Shown: piece after piece, positions 1-8,684 of the stretch
Layout of the letters: every line of letters starts with the position of its first letter
How positions within the stretch are numbered: the stretch's first letter is position 1
Assembly: GCF_004345645.1 (NCBI RefSeq)
Contig: NZ_SLWS01000003.1
Coordinates: 248,001-312,000 of the forward strand
Length of the DNA: 64,000 bases
Source: Actinocrispum wychmicini
GTDB lineage: Bacteria > Actinomycetota > Actinomycetes > Mycobacteriales > Pseudonocardiaceae
Reading direction: 5' to 3'
Made by a program: the position numbers and the translations under genes
Notes under the pieces: generated by a model
What the model was told of the DNA's origin: nothing
Databases searched by the model: none
Seen by the model: only the letters and a program-made list of their open reading frames with translations

Positions 1-381
1 CACCATGTCGCAGCACAACGCGATGTCGCTGCCGCCCGCAACGGCGAACCCGTGCACCTTCGCGATGGTCGGCTTCAGCGACCGCCACAGCGACATGTAG
101 TGGTCGGTGAACGACTTCACCAGCCGGTAGTCCTTGATCGGATCCCACACCTGCCCCTGCGTGCCGACCCCGTCCTCGGCACTGATCTTCAGGTCGTACC
201 CGGAACAGAACGCCCGGCCGGCGCCCTGGAGCACGATCACGTGCACCTCGGGATCGTCGTTGGCCCGCTCGACCGCCGCCGCCAACTCGCGTGGCATCTC
301 CAGGGAGATGGCGTTCAGCCGTTCCGGCCGGTTGAGCGTGATGTACGCCTTGCGATCACGTGCCTCGTACGAAATCGTCAT
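1..381 (-). CDS. Enoyl-CoA hydratase/isomerase (crotonase) family, 3' part cut by window edge
   Basis: The 5' 127 codons of a crotonase-fold gene are visible; the rest lies beyond position 1. The start is the ATG at 381, preceded by an AAAGGA ribosome site. The N-terminus reads MTISYEARDRKAYITLNRPE, typical of the family, followed by GRAFCSGYDLK (CoA-binding loop) and HGFAVAGGSDIALCCDM, which carries the oxyanion-hole glycine pair. Members hydrate or isomerise acyl-CoA thioesters in the cytoplasm. The gene is divergent from a P450 gene with 52 bp between starts, so the two may share a promoter region. The substrate cannot be read from a fragment. Confidence 0.9.
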   Translation of the reverse strand, partial: MTISYEARDRKAYITLNRPERLNAISLEMPRELAAAVERANDDPEVHVIVLQGAGRAFCSGYDLKISAEDGVGTQGQVWDPIKDYRLVKSFTDHYMSLWRSLKPTIAKVHGFAVAGGSDIALCCDMV

Positions 382-433
382 GAAGTCGTCCTTTCGACGG
401 GAACTGGTCACATGATCTCCATCTTCCGCCACT

Positions 434-1636
434 ATGGGGTGGATGGAGACCAACGCTGAGGTGTACCCGTTCGGGCCGGCGGAGAGCCTGGTCCCGCATC
501 CTCGTTATGCGGCGTTGCGCGCCGAGGCGGGACTGTGCCGTGTCCAGATGCCGTGGGGTGGTGAGGCGTGGCTGGCCACCCGGTATGACGACGTGCGCAC
601 GGTCCTGGGGGATCCGCGGTTCTCTCGGGCGTTGGCCGCTGGCCGGGAGGACACGCCGCGAGCCCGGCCGCTGATCGAGGACCCGCACATGATCCTCTCC
701 ATGGACCCACCGGATCACACGCGGTTGCGGCGGTTGGTGGCCAAGGCGTTCACGGCACGCAGGGTCGAAGAACTGCGTCCGCGCGTGCGCGCGATCGTCG
801 GCGCCCTGCTTGGCGAGATGAAGGCGCCCGCGGATCTGGCCGCCGGGTTGGCCTGGCCGCTGCCGATGATCGTGATCTCGGAGATGCTCGGGGTCGACGA
901 GGCCGACCGGGCGGACTTCCGGTCGTGGACGGAACAGACCCTCGCCCTGGGCACAGGGGAAGGCGCGCTGAGCCGGGAGCAGATCGTCGCCGCCCGCGGG
1001 CATCTCAACCGGTACCTGACCGGGCTGGTCGAGCTGCGCCGGGCCAAGCCGACCGGGGACCTGCTCTCCGACCTGGTCGCCGCGCGCGACGAAGGGGACC
1101 GGCTGTCCGAGGACGAACTGGTCCGGCTCGGGGTGACACTGTTGATCGCCGGGCACGAGACCACCGCCAACCAGATCGGCAACTTCGTCTGGGTCCTCCT
1201 GGACAACGACCGGGCCGGCTGGCGGCAACTGCTCGACCGGCCCGAGCTGGTGCCGACCGCGGTGGAGGAACTGCTGCGGTACGTGCCGATGGCGGCGAGC
1301 GCCGAGTTCGCCCGCGTCGCCAGGGAGGACGTCCAGCTGGGCGGGCAACTGGTCCGCGCGGGCGAAGCGGTGATGGCGCAGATGCACGCGGCCAACCGGG
1401 ATCGCGCGGTGTTCCCGGATCCGGACACAGTGGACCTGGCCCGCGAACACAACCCGCACACCGCGTTCGGCCACGGCGTGCACCACTGTCTCGGCGCCCC
1501 CTTGGCCAGGCTGGAACTCCAGGTGGCACTGGAAGGACTGCTCGCCGAGATGCCCGGCCTGCGGCTGGTCGGCGAGGTGCGGTGGCGGGCAGATCGGCTT
1601 GTCCGTGGCGTCACGGCGCTGCCCGTCTCCTGGTGA
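434..1636 (+). CDS. Cytochrome P450
   Basis: A 400-residue soluble bacterial P450. The I-helix oxygen-activation motif is LLIAGHETTANQ (about residue 238), the K-helix ExxR lies in VEELLRY, and the haem loop FGHGVHHCLGAPLAR contains the Cys thiolate ligand. Length and motifs are complete, so an active monooxygenase is likely; redox partners are not in the window. A second in-frame ATG at 443 (METNAEV...) is an equally plausible start because neither has a strong ribosome site. The gene converges on the IclR gene with only 3 bp between stops. Its position beside a crotonase gene suggests catabolism or lipid modification, but the substrate is unknown. Confidence 0.93.
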   Translation: MGWMETNAEVYPFGPAESLVPHPRYAALRAEAGLCRVQMPWGGEAWLATRYDDVRTVLGDPRFSRALAAGREDTPRARPLIEDPHMILSMDPPDHTRLRRLVAKAFTARRVEELRPRVRAIVGALLGEMKAPADLAAGLAWPLPMIVISEMLGVDEADRADFRSWTEQTLALGTGEGALSREQIVAARGHLNRYLTGLVELRRAKPTGDLLSDLVAARDEGDRLSEDELVRLGVTLLIAGHETTANQIGNFVWVLLDNDRAGWRQLLDRPELVPTAVEELLRYVPMAASAEFARVAREDVQLGGQLVRAGEAVMAQMHAANRDRAVFPDPDTVDLAREHNPHTAFGHGVHHCLGAPLARLELQVALEGLLAEMPGLRLVGEVRWRADRLVRGVTALPVSW

Positions 1637-1639
1637 CGG

Positions 1640-2383
1640 TCACCGCACGGGCAGCCGGGCGCTGATCTTGCCGGCCGCCTCGTGCACCGCGGCGCCGAAC
1701 GCGGCCTCGGAGTCCGTGGTGAGACGAGTGAGCGGGATGTTCACGCTCAGGCTGGCGATCGGCTGCTCCTCCCCGTTGAGCACGGCCGCGGCGACCGAGC
1801 CGACGTCGGTTCGCCATTCGCCGTGGTTGACGGCGAATCCCCGGTCACGGACCTTGGCGAGCTCGGCGCGCAGCTCGTCCGGGTCGGTGATCGTCGAGTC
1901 GGTGTAGCGCGGCAGCTCCTGGGCGAACAGCCGGCGGACGACCTCCGGTGTGCTGTGCGCCAGGACCGCTTTGCCGTTCGCGGACGCGTGCATGGGGAGC
2001 GCGTGCCCGAGCGCCATGCTGATCCGGACCGGTTTGGCCGTTTCCAGCCGTTCGATCAGCACCATCTTGTCGTCCTCGGGGATCGTCAGGTGGATCGTCT
2101 CCTCGGTCCGCCGGCGCAGCTCCTCCATGATCGGCACGGCCGCGTCGCGCAGGCCGAGATCACCGCCGGCGCGGCCGCCGACGGATAACGCTTTGGTGGT
2201 CATCACCCATCGGGTGACCTCGCCGGCGGCCGGCCGGATCCAGCCGGCCTCGTTCAACGTGACCAGGGCGCGTTGCACCGAACTCTTGGGCATCTCCAGT
2301 TCGCGGGCCAGTTCGCCGACGCCGACCGGCTGGCGGGCCGCGACCTCCTCCAGCACGCGCAGCGTGTTCAGGACGTTCTGCAT
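1640..2383 (-). CDS. IclR family transcriptional regulator
   Basis: A 247-residue regulator starting at the ATG at 2383, which has a strong GGAGGAG ribosome site. Residues about 5-60 form the winged helix (VGELARELEMPKSSVQRALV is the recognition region). The C-terminal effector domain carries IclR-type segments such as SANGKAVLAHSTPE and GEWRTDVGSVAAAV. IclR proteins bind small acids, often glyoxylate, pyruvate or aromatic acids, and usually control the adjacent divergent operon. Here that is the aminotransferase/permease/oxidase operon beginning at 2460, with a 76-bp spacer holding a direct repeat. Confidence 0.93.
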   Translation of the reverse strand: MQNVLNTLRVLEEVAARQPVGVGELARELEMPKSSVQRALVTLNEAGWIRPAAGEVTRWVMTTKALSVGGRAGGDLGLRDAAVPIMEELRRRTEETIHLTIPEDDKMVLIERLETAKPVRISMALGHALPMHASANGKAVLAHSTPEVVRRLFAQELPRYTDSTITDPDELRAELAKVRDRGFAVNHGEWRTDVGSVAAAVLNGEEQPIASLSVNIPLTRLTTDSEAAFGAAVHEAAGKISARLPVR

Positions 2384-2427
2384 GCCTTGACTCCTCCGAA
2401 GTGCGTACCTACCATCTGCGGACCTTT

Positions 2428-2457
2428 TCACGGCACATTGTTCCATCTCACGGCACA
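2428..2457. promoter_or_regulatory. Candidate IclR operator: direct repeat TCACGGCACA
   Basis: Two identical 10-mers, TCACGGCACA at 2428-2437 and 2448-2457, are spaced 20 bp start to start, about two helical turns, between the divergent IclR and aminotransferase starts. A weaker mirror pair, TTCCAT (2441-2446) and ATGGAA (2460-2465), overlaps. The downstream copy abuts the start of the aminotransferase gene, so a bound protein would block its transcription. Assignment to this IclR protein is an inference from position. Confidence 0.45.
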
Positions 2458-2459
2458 GA

Positions 2460-3641
2460 ATGGAAACAGGAGCATTGACCACGCACAGTGGACGGCATTT
2501 CCTGCAGATCCCGGGGCCGACGAACGTCCCCGACCGGGTGCTGCGGGCCATCGCCCAACCCACCATCGACCACCGTGGGCCGCAGTTCGCCGAACTGACC
2601 CTTGACCTGCTGCGGCGGGTGAAGCCGGTGTTCGGCACGAACGGGCCCGTCGTCATCTACCCGTCGTCCGGCACCGGGGCCTGGGAGGCGGCGCTGGTGA
2701 ACACCCTGTCGCCCGGCGAGAAGGTGCTGGCCTTCGAGACCGGCCACTTCGCCACCCTGTGGCGGGACATGGCGGACCGGCTCGGGCTGGCCGTCGAGTT
2801 CGTCCCCGGGGACTGGCGGCGGGGCGTCGACCCGGCGGCGGTGGCCGAACGGCTGGCCGCCGACAAGGAACACGGCATCGCCGCGGTGATGGTCGTGCAC
2901 AACGAGACGTCGACCGGGGTCACCAGCCGGGTGCCCGAGATCCGGGCGGCCATCGACGCGGCCGGCCATCCGGCGCTGCTGTTCGTCGACACGATCTCGT
3001 CCCTCGGGTCGATCGACTACCGGCACGACGAGTGGGGTGTCGACGTCACGGTCGGCTGCTCACAGAAAGGCCTGATGCTGCCGCCGGGCCTCGGCTTCAA
3101 CGCGGTCAGCGCGAAAGCGTTGCGCGCGGCCGAAAAGGCCCGGCTGGTCAAGTCCTACTGGGACTGGACGCCGATCCTGGAGGCCAACGAGAGCGGCAAC
3201 TATCCGTACACGCCGGCGACCAACCTGCTGTACGGCCTCGGCGAGGCGCTGCGGATGCTCGACGAGGAAGGGCTGGCCAACGTCTTCGCGCGACACATCC
3301 GGCACGCCGAGGCGACCAGGGCCGCGGTCCGCGGATGGGGCCTGGAGATCCTGTGCGCCGACGACCGCGAGCACTCCCCGGTCCTCACCGCCGTGCTGCT
3401 GGGGGAGGAGCACGACGCGGACAAGATCCGCAGCATCATCCTCGAACGGTTCGACATGTCGCTGGGCGCCGGGTTGGGCAGGCTGACCGGACGGGTGTTC
3501 CGGATCGGCCACCTCGGTGACCTCAACGACCTGACGCTGGCGGGCACCCTCGCCGGTGTCCAAATGGGACTCGAACTGGCCGGGGTGGCCGTCGACCAGG
3601 CGGGCCTACCGGCCGCCCTGGAAGTACTGCGCGCTGGCTGA
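2460..3641 (+). CDS. Serine-glyoxylate-type aminotransferase (class V, PLP)
   Basis: A 393-residue class V aminotransferase. The N-terminus has the alanine/serine-glyoxylate aminotransferase signature IPGPTNVPDRVLRA. YPSSGTGAWEAALVN binds the cofactor phosphate, LLFVDTISSLGS holds the PLP-contacting Asp, and GCSQKGLMLPPGLG contains the Schiff-base Lys (about residue 202). The family moves an amino group from serine or alanine to glyoxylate, giving glycine. It begins an operon with a permease, a hydroxyacid oxidase and an FAH-family enzyme, which suggests assimilation of a two-carbon or hydroxy-acid compound. The start is uncertain: ATG 2460 has little leader, and a TTG at 2475 follows an AGGAG too closely to be convincing. 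Confidence 0.88.
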   Translation: METGALTTHSGRHFLQIPGPTNVPDRVLRAIAQPTIDHRGPQFAELTLDLLRRVKPVFGTNGPVVIYPSSGTGAWEAALVNTLSPGEKVLAFETGHFATLWRDMADRLGLAVEFVPGDWRRGVDPAAVAERLAADKEHGIAAVMVVHNETSTGVTSRVPEIRAAIDAAGHPALLFVDTISSLGSIDYRHDEWGVDVTVGCSQKGLMLPPGLGFNAVSAKALRAAEKARLVKSYWDWTPILEANESGNYPYTPATNLLYGLGEALRMLDEEGLANVFARHIRHAEATRAAVRGWGLEILCADDREHSPVLTAVLLGEEHDADKIRSIILERFDMSLGAGLGRLTGRVFRIGHLGDLNDLTLAGTLAGVQMGLELAGVAVDQAGLPAALEVLRAG

Positions 3642-3691
3642 AACCGGCGATCTCCACGTCCAACGGGGGACACCTACAAGGAGGTAGGTCG

Positions 3692-5011
3692 GTGACCGAG
3701 CGCACGCCCAAGACCAGACGGTTAGCCGAGATGAAGCGATGGACCTACATTCTCCCGGTCATCGTCTTCATCTACGTCATCTGCTATATCGACCGCACGA
3801 ACATCAGCTTCGCGTTGCCCCACCTGAAGACCGACATGGGCCTGAGCGGGGCGCAGCAGGGGCTGGCCAGCGGCATCTTCTTCTGGGGATACCTGCTGCT
3901 GCAGATCCCCGGCGGGTACATGGCCGAACGCTGGAGCGCGAAACGCTGGATCGCGATCCTGATGGTGCTGTGGAGCATCGCCGCGATGGCGTCCGGGTTC
4001 GTCAACACGTTCGGCGAACTCATCCTCGCCCGGTTCCTGCTCGGCGTGGCCGAAGGCGGCGTGCAACCCGCGCTGATGGCCACCATCCGGTGCTGGTTCC
4101 CGTTCGCCGAGCGCAGCCGCGCGTACGCGATCTTCAAGCTGTACACGCCGATCGCGGCCATCCTCGCGGCGCCGTTCTCCGGCCTGATCCTCACGTTCGC
4201 CGACTGGCGGTGGATGTTCATCATCCAGGGCGGCGGCCCGCTGGTCGTGGGCCTTATCGCCTGGCTGGTGGTCATGCGCGACACCCCGGCCAAGGCCGGC
4301 TGGCTGTCGGTGAACGAGCGGAACTTCATCGAGCGCTCCCGGCTGGAGGAAGGCGAACCGCTCAAACACCGCGGCACGTTCAAGGCCGCGTTCTCCAGCG
4401 GGATCGTGTGGCACTTCGCCCTCACGTACACGTTGACGCAGATGGGTCTGCTCGGCCTCACCCTGTGGCTGCCGAGCGTGCTCAAGAAGGCGTTCCACAC
4501 CGACATGCAAGTCGGGTTCGTCGCGATCCTGCCGCAGATCGCCGCAGGCATCGCCATCATCCTCATTGGACGGTCTGCGGACCGGCGGGGCGGACACGTC
4601 GCCCATATGGTCGCGGTCCTCGTCGCCGGAGCTCTGATCCTTAGCGGCGCGAGTCTCATATCTCCGTCGCAGAAGTGGCTCGTCCTCGGGGCGTTGATCC
4701 TCGGCACGGCCGCGTCGATCGCTTGGTACGGACCGTTCTGGGCGACTGTCACGAAACTCGTGCCGTTGGCCGCCGCCGGCGCGGGAATGGGTTTGATCAA
4801 CGGCGTCGGCAACCTGGGCAGTTTCATCGGACCGTACGTCGGCGGCTGGCTCACCGACCTCAGCGGCGGCGGATACGCGCTCACGCAAGCGTTCTTCGGA
4901 CTGGTGTTCGCCCTGGCCGCACTGCTTGTCCTGCCGCTACGCAAGAAACTGCGTGCGGCGGCGAACGCCGAGCCCGTCAAGGCCGAACCCGTTCCGGCCG
5001 TCAAGGACTGA
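3692..5011 (+). CDS. MFS transporter, anion:cation symporter (ACS) type
   Basis: A 439-residue, 12-helix major facilitator protein starting at GTG 3692 with a near-perfect AAGGAGGT ribosome site. The first helix and loop (VICYIDRTNISFALPHL) are the hallmark of the ACS family, which includes tartrate, phthalate, glucarate and 4-hydroxyphenylacetate permeases. It should import an organic acid with protons across the cytoplasmic membrane. It is the second gene of the operon; only about 50 bp separate it from the aminotransferase and 11 bp from the oxidase. The substrate is probably the acid oxidised by the next enzyme; that is an inference. Confidence 0.9.
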   Translation: MTERTPKTRRLAEMKRWTYILPVIVFIYVICYIDRTNISFALPHLKTDMGLSGAQQGLASGIFFWGYLLLQIPGGYMAERWSAKRWIAILMVLWSIAAMASGFVNTFGELILARFLLGVAEGGVQPALMATIRCWFPFAERSRAYAIFKLYTPIAAILAAPFSGLILTFADWRWMFIIQGGGPLVVGLIAWLVVMRDTPAKAGWLSVNERNFIERSRLEEGEPLKHRGTFKAAFSSGIVWHFALTYTLTQMGLLGLTLWLPSVLKKAFHTDMQVGFVAILPQIAAGIAIILIGRSADRRGGHVAHMVAVLVAGALILSGASLISPSQKWLVLGALILGTAASIAWYGPFWATVTKLVPLAAAGAGMGLINGVGNLGSFIGPYVGGWLTDLSGGGYALTQAFFGLVFALAALLVLPLRKKLRAAANAEPVKAEPVPAVKD

Positions 5012-5022
5012 AAAGGACACCG

Positions 5023-7935
5023 ATGACAGTCACCTCGACCGGACAGACCACAGCTGATCACCTTGCGCACAAACTGCGTGCCGTGCTGGCCGGCGAGGTG
5101 GCTTTCGACGACTACAGCCGGCACCTCTTCGCCCGTGACGCCAGTATGTACTCGATCACCCCGCTCGGTGTGGTGTATCCACGGCACGCCGAGGACGTCG
5201 CCGCCGCGGTGAAGATCGCGGCCGAACTCGGTGTGCCCGTCACGCCCCGCGGCGCCGGAACGAGCCTGGCCGGGCAGACCGTCGGGGCGGGCATCGTCCT
5301 CGACTTCTCCCGGCACATGCATCGGATCGTCTCGATCGACCCCGAGGCCCGCACGGCACTGGTCGAGGTCGGGGTCGTGCAGGACCAGCTCAACCAGGCG
5401 GCCGCGGCGCACGAGCTGATGTTCGGCCCGGACACGTCCACCAGCAACCGGGCCACGATCGGCGGGATGATCGGCAACAACTCGGCCGGCAGCGGGTCGC
5501 TCACGTTCGGGATGACCATCGATCACGTGCGGGCGCTGGACGTCGTGCTGTCGGACGGCTCGCGGGCCCGCCTGGAACCGGTCGACGAGTCGGAACGGGT
5601 TCGCCGGGCCGCCGCGCCGACCCTGGAAGGCAGGATCTACCGGGAGCTGCCGGACCTGGTCGTGGCGCACGAGAAGGCGATCGACGCGGGCATGCCGGCG
5701 TTCTGGCGCCGCGCCTGCGGCTACCGGTTGGACCGCCTGGTCGACTTCGGCCCATCGAATCCGTTCGACCTGGCGAAGTTCGTGGTCGGCGCGGAGGGGA
5801 CGCTGGTGGTGGTCACGCACGCGCTGGTCGACCTTGTACCAAAGCCAGAGCATACTGTATACGCGGTCGGCCATTTCGAGACCACGCACGCCGCCATCTC
5901 CGCCACCGAGGACGCGTTGCGCTGCGATCCGAACCAGGTCGAGCTGATGGACCGGACGATCCTGGACCTGTCCCGTAAGAAGATCGAGTACGCCAACCTG
6001 GGCTCCATCCTGGTCGGCGACCCGGAGGCGTTGCTGTTCGTCTCGTTCAGCGGGGACGACGAAGCCGCGCTTGTCGCCAAACTCGACCTGCTCGACGAGG
6101 TCTGGCGGCGCGCCGGGCACGGCTACCACACGCTGCGCGCGGTGACCCCGGCCGATCAGGCAGCGTTGCTGAAGGTGCGTAAGTCGAGTCTGGGCCTGCT
6201 GATGGCGGCGGGGGAGGGCACGCGTCGCCCGTTGGCGTTCGTCGAGGACACTGCTGTGGACCCGGTGCATCTGGCCGAGTACACCAGGCGGTTCAAGGAC
6301 ATTCTCGACGCGCACGGTCTGGAAGCCGGCTTCTACGGCCACTGTTCGGTGGGATGCCTGCACATCCGGCCGTTCGTGGACCTGACAAAACCCGACGAGG
6401 TCGTCAAGATGCGGACGGTCGCCGAAGCGATCAAGGACCTGGTTCGAGAGTACGGCGGCGTGAACTCCAGCGAGCACGGCGACGGCCTGGCGCGCAGCGA
6501 GTTCAACCGGGAGATCTTCGGCGAGGAGCTGTACCACGCGATGTGCGAGGTGAAGCTGCTGTTCGACCCGGCGAACGTGATGAACCCGGGCAAGATCGTC
6601 AACGCTCCTTCGATGACGGAGAACCTGCGCGACCGCGACAGTTTGCCGCCCGCCCGGCCGATCAGGACCATGTTGCAGTTCGAGGTTGTCGGCGGCATGC
6701 GGGGCGCCGCGGACCGGTGCATGAACATCGGCCTGTGTCGCAAGTCGACGGCCGGCGTGATGTGCCCGTCCTACATCGCGACCCGGCAGGAGGAGCACTC
6801 GACCCGTGGCCGTGCCAACGCTTTGGTGAAGGCACTGTCCGAAGAGGACCCGCACGCCGCGCTCGGGAACGAGCGGTTGCACGAGGTCCTCGATCTCTGC
6901 TTGATGTGCAAGGCGTGCAAGAGCGAATGCCCGATGAGCGTGGACATGGCTTCGCTCAAGGCCGAGACACTCTCGCACCACCATGAGATCCACGGCGTGC
7001 CGCTGCGCTCGCGTCTCTTCGGCGCGATCCGGCGGCTCAACCGGCTGGGCTCGGCGACCGCGCCACTGTCCAATGTGCCCGGCCGGAGTCGCCTGCTGCG
7101 TAAGCTGATCGACCGTACCGTGGGGATCGCCGAGGCCCGGCCGCTGCCCACGTTCCACCGGCGCAACCTGGTGCGCTGGTTCCGCCGCCACCGCGCCGCG
7201 ACCCCAGCCGGCCTCGGCACGGTGCGGTGGCTGGCGGACTCCTTCACCACGTACACCGAACCGCACATCGGCCAGGCCGCGATCGAGCTGCTGGAACGCG
7301 CCGGCTGGCAGGTGGAACTGCTCAGCGCCGGTTGTTGTGGCCGGTCGAGCCTGTCCAAGGGCCTGCTTGACGACGCCAAAGCCAAGGCCACGGCGTTGGT
7401 CACCGCGTTGGCCGCGCAGGACTCGCCGATCGTGGGGTGCGAGCCGTCCTGCCTGTTCACGTTGCGGGACGAGCATGTCGCTTTACTGCCGGACAATCCG
7501 GCCGTGCGTGAGGTCGCTTCGAGAGTCCGTCAGGTGGAGGAGATGCTCACCGAGGCGATCGACGCCGGCCGGCTGCGGTTGCGGGCCGACTCGTGGCTCG
7601 CCGGCCGACGCGTGGTGTATCACGGCCACTGCCACCAGAAGGCCGAGGTCGGCACGGCGGCCACAATGGCGTTGCTGCGCCGGATTCCTGGGGTCGAGGT
7701 CGTGGAGATCGACGCGGGCTGCTGCGGCATGGCGGGCTCGTTTGGCTTCGAGTCGGAACACTACGACGTCTCCATGACCGTGGGCCGGGACCGGTTGTTC
7801 CCCACGCTTGAGGCGGAACCGGAGGACACCGTGGTCGCGGCGACCGGAGTGTCCTGCCGTCAGCAGATCTTCCACGGCGTTGGCCGCAACGCCTGGCACC
7901 CGGTGGAGTTGGTCCGCGAAGCCTTGGAGGCGTGA
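5023..7935 (+). CDS. FAD-linked oxidase fused to Fe-S/CCG subunit (GlcD-GlcF or D-lactate dehydrogenase type)
   Basis: A 970-residue fusion starting at ATG 5023 (AAAAGGA ribosome site). The N-terminal half is a PCMH-type FAD domain (PVTPRGAGTSLAGQTVGAG; SNRATIGGMIGNNSAGS) with an FAD-oxidase C domain (SSEHGDGLAR). The C-terminal half carries two 4Fe-4S motifs, RCMNIGLCRK...CPSY and CLMCKACKSECP, then two CCG motifs (SAGCCGRSS, DAGCCGMAG). Proteins of this build oxidise glycolate, D-lactate or other D-2-hydroxy acids and pass electrons to the membrane quinone pool. With the aminotransferase it would connect hydroxy-acid oxidation to glycine formation. Its stop overlaps the start of the next gene. 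Confidence 0.9.
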   Translation: MTVTSTGQTTADHLAHKLRAVLAGEVAFDDYSRHLFARDASMYSITPLGVVYPRHAEDVAAAVKIAAELGVPVTPRGAGTSLAGQTVGAGIVLDFSRHMHRIVSIDPEARTALVEVGVVQDQLNQAAAAHELMFGPDTSTSNRATIGGMIGNNSAGSGSLTFGMTIDHVRALDVVLSDGSRARLEPVDESERVRRAAAPTLEGRIYRELPDLVVAHEKAIDAGMPAFWRRACGYRLDRLVDFGPSNPFDLAKFVVGAEGTLVVVTHALVDLVPKPEHTVYAVGHFETTHAAISATEDALRCDPNQVELMDRTILDLSRKKIEYANLGSILVGDPEALLFVSFSGDDEAALVAKLDLLDEVWRRAGHGYHTLRAVTPADQAALLKVRKSSLGLLMAAGEGTRRPLAFVEDTAVDPVHLAEYTRRFKDILDAHGLEAGFYGHCSVGCLHIRPFVDLTKPDEVVKMRTVAEAIKDLVREYGGVNSSEHGDGLARSEFNREIFGEELYHAMCEVKLLFDPANVMNPGKIVNAPSMTENLRDRDSLPPARPIRTMLQFEVVGGMRGAADRCMNIGLCRKSTAGVMCPSYIATRQEEHSTRGRANALVKALSEEDPHAALGNERLHEVLDLCLMCKACKSECPMSVDMASLKAETLSHHHEIHGVPLRSRLFGAIRRLNRLGSATAPLSNVPGRSRLLRKLIDRTVGIAEARPLPTFHRRNLVRWFRRHRAATPAGLGTVRWLADSFTTYTEPHIGQAAIELLERAGWQVELLSAGCCGRSSLSKGLLDDAKAKATALVTALAAQDSPIVGCEPSCLFTLRDEHVALLPDNPAVREVASRVRQVEEMLTEAIDAGRLRLRADSWLAGRRVVYHGHCHQKAEVGTAATMALLRRIPGVEVVEIDAGCCGMAGSFGFESEHYDVSMTVGRDRLFPTLEAEPEDTVVAATGVSCRQQIFHGVGRNAWHPVELVREALEA

Positions 7936-8684
7936 TGCGTATCGTCCGGTATGCGACTCGTGACGGCGCGCGTCGCGGTGTCCTTGTCGGTGACGTGGTC
8001 CATTCGGCCGCGCCGGACCTGTCGCCCGGGGCCGTGGTCGGCCGGCTGGACTCGGTCACCCTGCTCGCTCCGTGCTCGCCTCGGATGATCGTGTGCGCGG
8101 GCAGTAACTATGTGGGCCAGCTCGCTGAGAAGGGGCTGACGCGCCCGGAGCGGCCGATGTTGTTCCTCAAGGCTCCCAACGCCGTCACCGGCCCGGACAC
8201 CGCTGTGCTGCGGCCGTCGGAGCTCCGCCGTCTGGAATACGAGGGGGAGCTGGCGGTGGTCATCGGTCGGACCGCCCGTGCCGTGCCTCCGGACCAGGTG
8301 GAGGACGTCATTCTGGGCTACACGTGCGCGAACGACGTCACGGCGGCCGACTGGCGGGCCGACGGCCAATGGGCGCGGGCGAAGAGCGCGGACACGTTCT
8401 GCCCGCTCGGGCCGTGGATCGAGACCGACGTCGGCGACCCACAGGAGCTGACGATCACCACCCGGCTGGAGGACCTGGTCGTGCAGCAGGCGCCCACCTC
8501 GGAGATGGTCTTCGGGGTCCGTGAGCTGGTCGCGTACGCCACTCGCTGGTTCACCCTGCAGGCCGGTGACGTCCTGCTCACCGGCAGCCCGGCCGGGGTC
8601 GGGCCGATCGTGCCGGGCGACATCGTCGAGGTCGAGATCTCCGGCATCGGGACATTGCGGAACACTGTGACCGCTAAGGAGTGA
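7935..8684 (+). CDS. Fumarylacetoacetate hydrolase (FAH) family protein
   Basis: A 249-residue FAH-fold enzyme; ATG 7935 overlaps the previous stop (TGATG), with an alternative GTG three bases upstream. Family marks are YEGELAVVIGR (metal-binding Glu), CANDVTAADWR, KSADTFCPLGPWI and LLTGSPAGVGPI. Members are metal-dependent hydrolases, hydratases or decarboxylases of 3-keto and 2-keto acids, for example fumarylpyruvate hydrolase, oxaloacetate decarboxylase or ureidoglycolate lyase. Operon position after the hydroxy-acid oxidase suggests cleavage or decarboxylation of the keto acid that enzyme makes. The exact reaction cannot be told from sequence alone. Confidence 0.9.
   Translation: MRIVRYATRDGARRGVLVGDVVHSAAPDLSPGAVVGRLDSVTLLAPCSPRMIVCAGSNYVGQLAEKGLTRPERPMLFLKAPNAVTGPDTAVLRPSELRRLEYEGELAVVIGRTARAVPPDQVEDVILGYTCANDVTAADWRADGQWARAKSADTFCPLGPWIETDVGDPQELTITTRLEDLVVQQAPTSEMVFGVRELVAYATRWFTLQAGDVLLTGSPAGVGPIVPGDIVEVEISGIGTLRNTVTAKE

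Noticed and set aside
3784..7476. A 1230-codon open frame on the minus strand
   Set aside because: It lies opposite the permease and oxidase genes, whose motifs and ribosome sites are convincing. The translation is Arg/Pro/His/Gln-rich without family motifs, as expected for antisense frames in high-GC DNA.
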